Positions 35,201 through 47,500 of a DNA stretch of 64,000 nt are shown in pieces. Made by a program: the position numbers and the translations under genes. The notes under the pieces are model-generated. The model saw nothing but the letters and a program-made list of their open reading frames with translations. It ran no database searches and was not told the origin of the DNA. Source of the DNA: Diploscapter coronatus (taxonomy: Eukaryota; Nematoda; Chromadorea; Rhabditida; Rhabditidae); contig OZ038422.1 in the NCBI GenBank assembly GCA_964036155.1, forward strand, positions 18,933,201-18,997,200, written 5' to 3'. Position 1 is the stretch's first letter. Each line of letters starts with the position of its first letter.

Positions 35201-38200
35201 TTTAGTCATCAGAAATGAGGGGGTGAAGTAAAGTACATCACGACCTGTCAAAAGCTGTGCATAGAGCTGAATTTTGCAGCTTCTCTAATACACATTATTT
35301 ATCTCCTTGCAATTTTATTTTTTTGCCTAAGTATTTTTGTCGGACGTTTTTTGCAAGGTTCTGCAACCCATTTCTTATAGAGGGGATCTTTGGTTATAAG
35401 AAATGAGCTACAGAGTTTTGGAAACAATGCCCGCCAAGAAATCCCCTTAGGGAAAATTCAATTTCGCCGAGACAATGCACCAATTTACACGCTGCGTTGA
35501 CAGACTGTGACATTGATAGGGAATGGAAACTCAACCTTCTTTTCTGTATATTACAAATGTGTGAAAAATTTGCTTTCAGGTCTGGTACAATTGGGGAGGA
35601 AATCGGCCGCTATCTGTTCCCAAATGTGGATTTGATGGAAAACAGGTTCGTCAATAGTAATCGAGATAAAAATGCCAAAAAAAATCATTAGTGTCCTATT
35701 GACTTCGTGAGTGCCTATCTCGGATTTGTGTTGGCCGGCGTTGCTGTTATTGTTCTAGCGATTCTTGCCGGTATCTATGGAATCTATGCATCGATTAGGT
35801 GAAGATACTGACTGAATATGGCTATCAATCAAAGGATACGATTTCAGTGCCAAACACAGAGAAGAAGAAAGACTCGACAGTTTGTGGAAAGTACCTCATG
35901 CAGCGCTGAAACAAGTTTCTAACAAGGTACACCAGCAAGTTTCCAAAATAAACAGAAACCCTTTCCTTTGTAGGGCAAGACGGAAAACAGTATGCGCAGC
36001 TTTACCAGTGGACCGTCCTCAACTTCGACGAAAATGACTCTCGAATCGAGAATCGAAACAAGAAACTTCCTATTTTACTCATACGAAGTAAAGCGAATTC
36101 ATAAAAGAAAGAAATATTGGATATAAATTTAGCGAGACCCTGTCGTGGCACTCAAACATCAATCCTCTCGACTTCTTCTAACTGAAACAGAAAGGAAGGA
36201 AATGAGAGCTGTGAGTAAATTATGGACAGTGATGGCATGGATAAAGAGCGTTCGGAATCGAAACGAACATTTTCAAAAATAGCCAAAGTCAATATTCTAT
36301 TTTATTCCAAGTTGTGAGAGGAGTTTCTTGATCATAGCATTTGAGATGAAATCCCTGGAACATGACAACGTATGTCGCTTCATCGGTTTGTGTCTGGATT
36401 CCCCACAAATGCTCTCGATTTGGCGATACTGCAGCAGAGGTAGTCTGGCTGACGTCATCAGGAAGGTAATTTATTCGTCGACTTTGCCGTGCCCGACACA
36501 AGTTCAGCCTAACAGTTTATTGCTACACGAAGTTATTTAACAACCAGTACGCAAGAGAGCTATGGAGTTGTATATCTACAATAGATTGACGACAAATGCT
36601 GATGGTTGAGATTTCTTATATAGGAGGCGGCTGAGTTTCCGGGAAGAGCTTAATACAAAGAGCTATTGAAATCAGCAAATTCTAATGCAAAGCAATATGA
36701 ACTGATTCATGAATTGGTGCGTCGGTGACATTGAGATCATAGATGGGAATTTTGAGAATTTATGATAACTCCAAAAATGGAATTTGAACTGATCAAATTA
36801 CGAAATAAGAAAAAGTCGCGACAGACTTCTTGAAAATTTTACGTAGTTCAATTTTTTTATTCTTTACCGACGTTATTCTCTTCCAAATTGGTAGTGGGTG
36901 AATTGGGTGGGTTTTTTCTGTGAAAATTCTTCTCATTATGAACAAGTCTCGATATTTTCAGCAAAGTCTACAAATGGACAATTTCTTCATCTACGCATTG
37001 CTGAAGGACATAGTATCTGGTCTGTCATTCATCCACGCCTCCTTTCTGCAATTCCACGGCCATCTTACTTCGGAATTCTGTCTGATCGACGATCGATGGC
37101 AGATAAAAGTCGCATATCACGGGCCTAAATGTCTTAGGAACTACGATAAATACGTTGTCAAAGGTAGACGAATAGTGCGAAAAATTCAAAAGTTTCCTTT
37201 CAGAAATGCTCTGGACAGCACCCGAGCTTCTTCGAACGAACAACAATGCTGGTAGTCAAGAAGGAGACATCTACAGTCTAGGCATTATCGGCTCTGAACT
37301 TGTTACTAGAAAATCAGTCTACGACCTGGAAAACCGAACAGAAAAACCTGAAGGTTGATCCTCAGTTATGAAGCAAACCAATCAAATGAGTCTTCAGAAA
37401 TAATTTATCTACTGAAGAAAGGCGGAATGAACCCAATTAGACCGAGCTTAATAACCCAGGAGCAGCTCGAAATCAATCCAGCTTTAGTAGGATAAAATTC
37501 AGCGAAACTTTAGACTAATTTTCGAGCAATTCAGCTCCATCTGATCAGAGATTGTTGGACAGAAAGACCTTCAGAAAGACCGTCTATCGACATGGTGAGA
37601 AACTCGCTGAGATCGATGAATACAGATAGGTAGAAATATTTACCTATTCAGAGATAACTTGAGCAAGTAATTTAGCAGATCTGATAACCTAATGGATCAC
37701 GTGTTCACAATGATGGAATCGTATGCAACTGTTCTGGAAGATGAAGTGGATTCTAGAACGAAGGAGCTTGTCGAGGAAAAGAAGAAAAGCGATTTGCTGC
37801 TCTATCGAATGCTCCCCAAGTAATGGTTTTGAGAAACTGCATTTCAACGCCGATTCTTCAGACAAGTGGCAGAGAAACTAAAACTTGGACAACCTGTCGA
37901 ACCAGAAACATTCGAATCTGTGACGCTCTTCTTCTCCGATGTCGTTTCCTTCACTAAACTCGCCGCAAAATGCACCCCACTCCAAGTAATATATGACCAT
38001 TCTCGACAGTACTGACGCCAAAATTAGGTTGTCAACTTGCTCAATGACTTGTACACTCTATTCGACAATATTATCGACCAGCACGACGTCTACAAAGTCG
38101 AGACGATTGGTGACGGCTATCTCTGCGTCTCTGGGTTACCACATCGAAATGGAAATGAGCATGCAAGGTATTCTTTGATATATAAACAATTTTAAGCTGG

Positions 38201-39220
38201 CTGTATTTTGTAGACACGTCGCGCTCATGTCACTGCAACTCATCAAAGAACTAGTCGATTTCCGTGTACCTCACTTGCCTACTGAACGAATCAATATAAG
38301 AATCGGAATTCATTGCGGTATGAAGAGTTCTCTAATTGTAGGGGTCACAAATTCTTCCCCCTTGCATTTCTAGCTGTTTTTGGGGAATTTTATCGGGAAA
38401 AAATTATTTATTTATTTTATTTTTCTTCACGAATACCCTAGTTATATCGAGTTTACTCATTTGGAGTAGAAAGTTTCTGAAAACCATGCATTTTGCAAAA
38501 CTATTTGCAATCCCTATCTAATTGCTGAGATTTGTCCTCGTTATAATTTTAAAATATTCAAATTTTGCGCCTATTCCTTTATAAAAGTCGGTGTTAGAGC
38601 TAATATTTTGAAGATACCACATCTGAAAATGTTATGAACTGATTTAAGGATCTGTTGTGTCCGGAGTCGTCGGATTAACCATGCCTCGATACTGTCTCTT
38701 TGGAGACGCAGTCAACACGGCCAGTCGCATGGAGAGCAACGGAAAACGTGCCATCATTGTATCATGCAGGAATTAAATAAGTACTGAATTTCAGCGGGCA
38801 GAATCCATTTATCTGCCGAGGCGAATTATATGCTCACTCAAATCGTAAGGGGATTCGCCACTGAAAGCCGCGGAGACGTCATCATCAAAGTATGAATACG
38901 AGTCGAGATGAAACAAATAGAAAATTGCACGTATTTTTGTAGGGAAAAGGTGTCATGGAAACCTTCTGGCTGAAGGGAGTGGATTACGAGAACGGAACAA
39001 ACCAATACATTCCACGTCCGATTATTAAGCAGATCGTAAATATATCATGGTTTTAGTTGTAGAAAAGAATTTTAAATTCAAGGACTCTCAACCAGCAACA
39101 GATCGACAGAGTCCTCAAAGAAGCGTGACTCCCGATTCAGAGAGAGGGAAAGAGAAAGGACTCTATGCGGAATTCAGAAACAAGTCACTCGAACCTGCTA
39201 GAAACACGTCCTTCATATGA
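32247..39220 (+). CDS. Receptor-type guanylate cyclase (gcy family)
   Basis: A single-pass membrane guanylate cyclase making cGMP, a family used in worms mainly by sensory neurons. The start at 32247 gives the hydrophobic leader [14 protein letters not shown]. The ligand-binding domain (to about 35690) shows [74 protein letters not shown] segments and [18 protein letters not shown]. The membrane helix is [20 protein letters not shown]. The kinase homology domain includes [32 protein letters not shown] and [18 protein letters not shown]; the canonical HRD is missing, as usual. A coiled linker ([19 protein letters not shown]) leads to the cyclase domain: [20 protein letters not shown] (metal Asp), [35 protein letters not shown]. 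The catalytic motifs look intact. The tail ends ARNTSFI with TGA at 39218; an AATAAA lies at 39302. A 43-nt intron near 32550-32592 removes an apparent TAG. Confidence 0.9.
34604..35579. other. Long intron of the cyclase gene with possible insertion
   Basis: The intron is 976 bp where neighbours are 40-100 bp. It contains a purine-rich tract (34830-34900), a segment with AATAAACGAG at 34950 and a GC-richer block (about 35000-35250) unlike the rest. The last part (35448-35510) is repeated at about 50092-50152. It could contain a retroelement fragment, but no clear long terminal repeat or target-site duplication is seen. Confidence 0.35.
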
Positions 39221-40549
39221 ATATTTATTTGGTCATTTTGCATTTATTTGGCTATAATATTTAAATATTTATTTGTCATATTATTATATCTATATAATAA
39301 TAATAAAAGTGCAAATTGCGGAAATCTCGAACTTTTGGTTTATGTGATAGGCTTGGTCATGCATATGGATAGACACCTAGAATAGAAACAAATCCCGTAA
39401 ATCCGACTTAATCCGGATAAAGGTCGACCAAAAATTGGATCACCCAGGAAAGCTGATTTTTGGTGTCAAATGAAAGGGCCCCTAATTGTCCAAGCTTCCT
39501 ATAAAACTTCAGTTCGTGTGCAGGCTACTTAGGACGTGCTAGGTTTAAGCTGTACCTGGATTACGGTAAGTAGGACTGCACGAAATAGGAAAGATTTATT
39601 CAATTGGGTTGGAATACAATAAAAAGTAAAAACGAAGTAGACGAATTGAAGTAACAAGTAAGTGAGTCGCTTTATATATGGCTTCGCCCTCTAACAATTC
39701 CATCCTGGCGTCTGCATCTCTGGGAGGACTCACTCAGCCTTCCAGAATAGGTTTGGGGTGATGAAACTCCTCTCTCCAAGGTGTTATGAAATATTGTAAG
39801 TAACTGACGTTGTATAAGAGAATAGTCGGGTCATTTATGATAGTCCGATTGGATAAGTATAGGTATGTTAATTAATTAAAAAATGTGAAGTAATTAGAAA
39901 CAGGCAAGAGAAGACGAAATAGTGTGTAAAAAGAGAAGGAAAGGAAAAGCGAAGAAAATAAAAGGAGGAAAAATAAATGAAAGAATGGTATGGTAGGATA
40001 GGGTATGGTAAAGAGTAATCATTATCTTAACACTGATTGGAATTACTGAATGTCAGATGTCAAATCACCCCTACCAACTCCTGCTACTAGTTTCAAGTGA
40101 TAAATTAGAGATGTGCAAAAATGAAATTTCATAAGAAAAGCGAAAATTGAATATCCCCCAAGTTCAAAATAGGATTTTTTCATTCTCTAAAATCTAAGAA
40201 TGCTTATTTGTATTGAATTTTATAAAGTAAATATTTATTTGGTAATTTTATAAATTCTATGAATTGACCAGTTAGAACATTTTGCATGAATTTTCAAAAG
40301 TAGAAAGGTTGATATTCTTCAATTGTCACGTTGTTCAATCAGAAGATCGTCCGTCATGTTTACCTACTATGATCTGCGTTTTTTCGCTTACGATCATTTA
40401 TCATCCTGAATCATTCCATTTACACGTTTGACGTGTTCTTTGCGCAGTCAAATAATCCATTCGGTCAACAATCCGACTTCAGAAGATGTGCATAAAAACG
40501 ATATAAATTGGAATATGGCTCTTACGCCTGACTGACATTTTTTCCTAGG
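39221..40549. other. Intergenic stretch
   Basis: Includes a GC-richer block (39400-39760) and a purine-rich run (39900-40020). A TATA-like GATATAAATT at 40499-40508 sits 42 bases before the ATG of the next gene. No gene is supported. Confidence 0.45.
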
Positions 40550-41198
40550 ATGCTTCGACTATGGTTCTGTTTTGTTACGATAACGTTTTTGATTCGTAAG
40601 TTTCCTTCAATATTGGTGGTGAATTCAATCGTTCTCATATTCAGACGAAAGTAAGCAACAACCACAGCCGTGCTATGATGTTAGCAAATCGTAAATTGTT
40701 TTCTCCTGTAACTTTACAAATAGAGATTTAATTTGAAGGTGCAAATACTGGATTAAAAATCAGAATTTTTGCAATAATAAGGCATACTCCGATATGACCA
40801 AACAAAAATATTGCGCGAGAAGGTAAGACTGATTTGTACAAAATTAGATTCTTATTAATATGTTGAGTTGCAACTTATGCGATGGCGTTATCTGCGAAGA
40901 TATCAGTCCACAGTAAGACTATATCATTTTTACTTTTATCGCCCTTATTCAAATTACAGATGTGGAAATTGGGGAGCCGAATTCTGCAAAAGCCCATACT
41001 ATAATGACATGATAAAAACTAATCTATGTGCAAGAGTAAGTGATTTATTGGGTTTTCCTTGTAACAATTTTTCATCAAGCAATGCTTATTTAGACTTGCG
41101 GAAAATGCCCTACTGCGACTATTTCTCCGACGACGCGCAAACCATTTTACAAAACAATCAACCCCAGAATAAATAACGAGGAGTATGAAGACTATTGA
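40550..41198 (+). CDS. Secreted protein with two ShKT domains
   Basis: ATG at 40550 opens a signal peptide (MLRLWFCFVTITFLI), then HESKQQPQP. Two six-cysteine ShKT modules follow: CYDVSKSCKYWIKNQNFC to YCARRSCNLC-type ending, and CEDISPQCGNWGAEFCKSPY with NDMIKTNLCARTCGKC. After that comes a Thr/Pro-rich tail (PTATISPTTRKPFYKTINPR) and NNEEYEDY with TGA at 41196. Six short exons, all joins keeping frame. ShKT modules are common in nematode secreted proteins, often fused to proteases or standing alone as here; ion-channel binding is known for some members, but nothing here shows it. About 165 residues. It converges on the next gene, whose stop is 42 bases away. Confidence 0.85.
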
Positions 41199-41240
41199 AT
41201 CTCGCAGAAGACAGTTCATATTAGAATAGGATTTTTTGCT

Positions 41241-42040
41241 TTATTTTCCAAGATATTGATTGGCGTTGATGTTGTTTAGATGATCCAGAATTTGATAGCC
41301 GTATCTAGAATTAATGAATCGAATAAATCTCAAACTAACATTTTAAGTGTCATATGGTATCGAATCGTAATGCACTCACCGTTGAACAAGAAGTTTCGTA
41401 GCCTCGTTGAATAGATTGCCATTTTGTTGCATTTGAATAGCCGCTGGATTGGCCTTCTGACTATCGATTACGTTTCCAACTAAAATAATTCATAAGCTTT
41501 TCGATTGTTGTTAATTGCGTTGTGAAAATCGAGACAACTCAATTTTGAAAAGTCTGAATCTAAAATGAAACAACCTATCGGAAATTGTTGGAATCAACAC
41601 TAAATTCTCAAAATCAGCTTCGAAGTCAAATTGGTCAAAAACATAATTTAAATTCAGTTTCAGAAGCCTCATTTTATTAAAAAATATTATTTAAAATTTA
41701 ATTGAGCAATCATGTGATAAAATTCGAAAGAGAAGGCTAAATGATTAAAAAAGGCGTATAGTTTAATGTTAATTTTTCAAGTTATCCTCGATTTTACAAG
41801 CAGAATATTCATACCAGCATATGGTTGGGGTCTATTCTGCAAATTGATTGCCGCCTGAGTTAAAGCTCCGTTGATATTCCAAGTGTTTATCGGTACTTGA
41901 GTGTAAGGATTGAAAACTGGCTGACGATACCTAATTTGAAATTCTTCAAATATGATTCGAATAATTAAAAATTACGTGAAATAATATCCATACGCAGATG
42001 TGCTGAATAAAAATAGAAGGATTGAAGAAAAATATCTCAT
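41241..42040 (-). CDS. Small secreted protein, family not recognised
   Basis: ATG at 42040 gives the signal peptide MRYFSSILLFLFSTSAYG. Four exons with in-frame joins encode YRQPVFNPYTQVPINTWNIN, GALTQAAINLQNRPQPYAG, VIDSQKANPAAIQMQQNGNL and YGYQILDHLNNINANQYLGK, then TAA at 41241-41243. About 118 residues, rich in Asn, Gln and Tyr, without cysteines in the mature part. It is divergent from the PAN-like gene starting at 42516 and convergent with the ShKT gene, so the three form a compact group of secreted-protein genes. Function unknown. Confidence 0.75.
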
Positions 42041-42515
42041 GACGATAATTGATTGGATCGAAATAACGAATGACTCAATCCATCGCGCTCATTTCCATTG
42101 TGTGAATGTCAAGCCCAAAGATTTTCGTAATATTTGTGCAGCCGTTCCATTTTACGAAAAGTTTTGAAATAACAAAATGTTTGCCCGGGTAACCTTTAGA
42201 ATTCAATAGGAAAGTGCAAATTCTCTAAACACATATCGTGGATTAGATAATGAAGATTAAATTATGCTCTGAAACTGTGATGTAACAACTTAGTATGTTC
42301 CTAATTCATCATTTTCAAAAATATATCTAGAGAGCACAAGTGAAAACTCATCTCTACTAACAAGAAGCCGAATTTTATTCTTCGCGTCTCCTTGACAATC
42401 GTCATTTTTTCTTGCATATTTTCATCAAATGAATGAGTATAAAATTCTATGGAAATGTTATTCCTTGTTTATTGCGTATTTGGACATTCTCCTTCATTCT
42501 TACCAATTTTATGCA

Positions 42516-43794
42516 ATGAACGAACTTAGAATCCCAAGATGTTTTTGCGTAAGTTGTTTTTTGCTTGGCTTAAATCACATTAGCGATTAGGCAATCATTA
42601 TTCTGCTGACAGTTCAAAGTGCTTGGTTGGATCCGATTTTCATTCCAATGAATTTCTGGCCATCATTTAAAGGAGGTTCTGGAGTGAGTGATTGGTATTT
42701 GTAATGTGCAAGGAAATTTCATGCGGGGTGATGTTTGAAGTTAAAGTTTTGAAAATCCAAATATCTAAATTAAGCCTGGATTTAAACATTTTGAAATTAA
42801 AATTTAAATATCCAATACTATCGGGGTTTTTTTTCGTTCAATAAGGAGTCATAAATTTGAGTGTCTGTTTGACTTTGGCATTCAGAAGAAAAGCATACAG
42901 AACACTAATTCAGGAGCCAGTAATCGAAGCAGTTGTAACCAGCGATAATCAGGATTGCGTAGACAAATGCACAAGCACGCATCGATGCGTTGGGTTTGTC
43001 AAATATCGTAATGTTTTTTTTTCTCATGGAATTAAATGCTTTTTATATACAGTGGCGAGCAAGAGTTTGGATACACTCATGAATTTTAAGCTTATACATT
43101 GTTCACCCACTTATAATGATAAAATTTGGCTGGAACTTGTCATACACTCGTGTCTTATGTAGTCCAATATGTGTACAAAATTTCAACAGGGTCTGATCAA
43201 TATAAGTGGGTTAATAGGGCACTTATGCAAAATTCGCGTTTGGCTCCAAACTTTTGCTCGCCATTGTATGTCGGTGGTCAAGATATTTTTAAAAAGAGAG
43301 GTAAAAATTGATATGTACATGATATGCTGGGTTTAAAGTATGGAAAATCTTGTACCAAAATAATCATCAACACGTCGGATTGCACTTTCTCCAGCATATT
43401 TATCTTATCCATTTCTATCTCTATTAATTTTCGTTTTTTTAATCGCAGGCATATCTAAAAGCCAATCGAATTATAGCCGAGAAAGCAAGACAATATTTCA
43501 GAATACATGTGCTATGTATTCTCTACAGGCGCTGGTCAAACAATTGCCGAATTCTCAGCAAGCGATATTATTTGGTACTATTTTCTGAATGTAAGAATTT
43601 GAAGCTGTTTTTAATTTCTGAACTATCGAAGAACATCATTTCAAGTAATATTGATTGTCGAATTTTAGGATACTGACACCTGTGGTTCTACGCAATATGA
43701 TGTCGAGCTAAACAGTAGTACTGTAACGAAAGATCTAATAATCAAAAACAGCTGCAAGTTGGATAGTACGAAAGGACCAGCTTGGTGCAAATAA
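42516..43794 (+). CDS. Small secreted PAN/apple-like protein
   Basis: ATG at 42516 starts MNELRIPRCFC, spliced in phase to the hydrophobic AIIILLTVQSAWLDP, a signal peptide or anchor. Later exons read FIPMNFWPSFKGGSG, then AVVTSDNQDCVDKCTSTHRC with VGFVKYQYMCYVFSTGAGQT, then DTDTCGSTQYDVELNSSTVT and LIIKNSCKLDSTKGPAWCK, with TAA at 43792. The C-x3-C-x5-C-x-GF pattern with a later aromatic-flanked cysteine resembles PAN/apple modules, which bind proteins or sugars outside the cell. Intron 43008-43501 carries MITE copy 2. An upstream TATAAAATTC at about 42439 and an AATAAA at 43889 frame the transcript. Confidence 0.75.
43048..43268. mobile_element. Tc1/mariner-like MITE, copy 2
   Basis: A 221-bp element with TA flanks on both sides. 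The terminal inverted repeats begin CAGTGGCGAGCAAGAG at the left and end CTTTTGCTCGCCATTG at the right, matching at about 20 of 22 positions. Same family as 11781-12003, and better preserved. It sits in an intron and has no transposase. Confidence 0.9.
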
Positions 43795-44569
43795 GTCATT
43801 GAAATGTCTCAAAGTTTATAAAATTGTCACTTGAGAAATTTGAAATGACATAATAATTATAGCGTTATTTATATACCTAGACAGGTTCAATAAATTTATA
43901 ATTTTACAAAATGAACCACAATATGAGTGAATAACTCGCTAATATTTTTAGATTTCATTTACTAAAGAAGAATGCTTCATATTTTCAGTTGCTTTCTCCC
44001 GTTAAAATATTTCAGCGTCATCAGAGGAAATTAATTAACAGAAATAATATCATCATATTGATCGATACAAATCAAATTTTCTTAAAAAGATTTAGAAAAT
44101 CAATTTATTTTACTCAAATGATGATCAATACCTAGTTCGCAAAAATTAAGTAGCTCTGAATAAAAATTTATTGGAATAAATGTTTGACTATCTAAGAAAC
44201 TTGTAGGCAATTACTATATGGCGGAGTGTATCTTTTCCACACTATTTTCTCAAATTCAACCTCTCGTCTATCTCTAATTATAGAACTCCGTCATCTAGTA
44301 ATTGCCATTATTGAATGAAAAGAATTACAATAAAAAGTCAAATCGCGGATAATAGGCTGCTGATCAGAACAGCTTGATTTTTGAAATACGAAAAAGCAAA
44401 CCGAAAATACTATGGAAAAAGTATCAGCAAAATGAAGTACAAGAATCAGGAATTTGTTTAAAAGTAGAGGAAGGAAATAAAAAAAACAACGGAAATGATC
44501 GACTTTTAGATAAAATGATTGAAAATCCTAGATAAAATGAGTAAACCACAAAGGAATGATCAACACAAT
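43795..44569. other. Intergenic stretch between convergent genes
   Basis: AT-rich; holds the hairpin at 44206-44306 and the polyadenylation signal of the PAN-like gene at 43889. No gene is supported. Confidence 0.5.
44206..44306. repeat. Intergenic hairpin with 22-bp arms
   Basis: Arms 44206-44227 (GGCAATTACTATATGGCGG start) and 44285-44306 pair at 20 Watson-Crick positions plus one G-U, with one mismatch. The loop is 57 nt. Length 101 nt fits a miRNA precursor; a micro-MITE is the alternative. Confidence 0.65.
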
Positions 44570-47500
44570 TTAGTAGATGAATTGTATATCGGTGATTTCG
44601 ACATCTTCCAGCTGATCCCTGTCCTCCTCGTCACTCGCATTCTCATCTTCCTCGTTCACAACCGACTTGATGTTGTGCTCCACGACCCGACCCACTTCGA
44701 TGCCTCTTTCTTCGTATTCATCCTGAAGTTAATTTCTTCAAGAGCCAAATATTGTAGTAGTGAATGCATGAAAAATGATATCACTCACTCACGAAAATAT
44801 TTAACCTATATAAGAGTCTAATAGGTAAAGACCGCAAATGGTTTTCAAATTTGATTTTAGCGGGGTTTGAAGGTCACTAATGTGTTAATGGACCCTCCAA
44901 ATACTCTAATCAAGACGAATTTTCCTATTCGGATCAGTCTTAACCCTCTAATTAACTCGATAATTGCCCTTCCAAATGTGTTTGATTATTCGTGCAATAG
45001 AAATTGATAGTTTGGTTCATTACCTATAAAATATCGCATTTATTCATTCGTTTCTCCTGTCACCATCCAAAATCGGTCGAGTCCTTGTTAGGCGTAAGTT
45101 TGAAAATGATCATAACTCAACCGAACAAGTTACAAAATGATTGGTTTTACACGTGAAACTTGTTAATTTCCGCAATTTTTTCATAAAAAGAATAAAACTT
45201 TTAGATTGTGTCCTATCGGATCCTATCATCGTTAGGGCTCGAAATTTTCAGAATATCCTCCTAATATCAATAGAAAGATACTGTGAATTTTCGAGATTTT
45301 GTTTGACCTTTAAACCCCAAAACAGGTATTTTCGCCGATTTTCCAGTGTTGATCAAACAGAAGCTTGAAATTCTCTATAAAACGTTATCAAATTCCGGAT
45401 ATTTTCAGAAATTCGATAAAAAATTCGTTTACGCAAAAAAAATCGTAATTTGTGGATATTTAAATTTAAGCATTTGCGTTCTTTACCTATATGTCATATG
45501 ACACGTTATTTATAAAAATCGAGTATGGGGTGGTACCCAAGAAGTCGACCCTCAATATTCCAGTTGATATTTTGTCTCTGGGGGTTTTCGACTACGCTGA
45601 TTACGAATCTGACGGTTAAAACCCGATCTGACCACTTGTTCCGCATGTTCCGGAAGGTCCGCATACGGTAGTTTCGGAAAATTCTATTTTTGTTATTCGG
45701 CATGGGAAAAATTCAAATTTGGTATCAAAATGCTCGTAGAGACCAGCTGAGCACAATTCTTAAAAGATCTCGTCGAAATGACACCGAATAAGGAAGTTAT
45801 GATGAGCATAGTGAAACATATGGAAAATGTCATATTGAATTTTTGTTTATTTTAAAATTTGTATTTTTTAAAAGTGCCAGATTCCGTGAGTTATTTATAT
45901 TGGGAAGTAGCCCAGGTCTTCTAGTTTCTGAAACACTTGACCGTTTCTCTATAGATTGCCCGCTAGAGGAGAAATTCCACTTCTTCGGAGAGTTGTCATG
46001 GCCCACTTTTGCTTAGTTTGATTTCAAAAATTCATAACTCCCATAATTCTAAGCCAAATTCGATAATTCTTTTTTTGTTTGATTAAGATGAATATCTAGT
46101 TTATCAAACACCAAAAAGAGAATTTTTTTGAATATCGATTTCTGCCGAAATGCGCACTTTTCACGTATTGATTGCGTACTTTTAGACTCGTACTGCGTTT
46201 ACGCGTAAACGATGTTGAAAAAATCTGCCCTTCTAGTATTTTGCGTAGATGGATATGGTGAACAAATTTATTCCAGAATCGACCTCGGATTCATTATCGT
46301 ATCGACTACAGAATTTTTTGAAGTCCAACGACTAATTATTGCAAAGTGCCTTTAGGGCAGTAAATTTCAAAAATTCACATCTCCCTGTGTGTGCACATTC
46401 TAGAATAAGTTCTGGAACAAAAGTTGATCAACTTGAAGAGCTCTGCAAGATTTAATGGAAAGCTCCGATGTTAACTTGCATTATCCTTGTAAACACAGTA
46501 CGGGTATATGGGGTAACTTAGGCTAATTTCTCCCGCCAAAATTAATTTCTAAAAATTTTCTTTATACTTAGAATTTATTCTCCTACTCAAGATCTACAAA
46601 ATAAAAAAATAATCATGAAATTTTGTCAGAAATATAGGAAAATACAATTTTTGAAAATAACGTATAAAAGGACATTATGCTGAATTTGATTGTCGCACTT
46701 CAAAAAATTCTAGAGCTCATACTAATGCGAATTCGAGATCGGTCCTGGAACAAAGTTGTTCACCATGTTCATCTACGCAAAATACTGGAAGGACGAATTT
46801 TTCCAACGTCGTTTACGCGTAAACGCAGTACGAATCGAAAAGTACGTAATCAAGACGCGAAAAGTGCGCATTTCCGCAGAAGTTGGTATTCAAAAAAATT
46901 CTTATTTTATTGCCTAATAATCTATGGATTAAATTCTGTCGAATAAAAAGAGAATCATTCAATTTGGTTTAGAATTATGGAAGTTATGAATTTTTAAATC
47001 AAACTTAGACAAAAATGAGCCATGACAACTCTTCGAAGAAGTGGCATTTCTTCTCTAGCGGGCAGTCTATAGGAAAACAGTCAAGTGTTCCAGAAACTAG
47101 AAGATCTGGGCTACTTTCTAATATAAATAACTCACGGAATCCGGCATTTTTAAAAAATATAAAATTAAAAGAAATGAAAAATCGATATGACATTTTCCAT
47201 ATGTTTCACTATGTTCATCATAACTTCCTTATTCAGTGTCATTTCGACGAGATCTTTTCAGAATCGTGCTCAGTTGATCTCTGCGAGCATTTTGATACCA
47301 AATTTGAATTTTTCCCATGCCGAATAACAAAAATAGAATTTTCCGAAACTACCGTATGCGGACCTTCCGGAACAGGCGGAACAAGTGATCGGATCGGGTT
47401 TTAACCGTCATATTCGTAATCAGCGTGGTCGAAAACCCCCAGGTACAGAAAATTAGCTCGAATATTGAGGGTCGACTTCTTGGGTACCACCCCCCTTTAT

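Noticed and set aside
47015..47404. 129-codon open frame inside the 2 kb palindrome
   Set aside because: The mirror arm does not keep the same frame open and no motif is present; likely chance in low-stop DNA.
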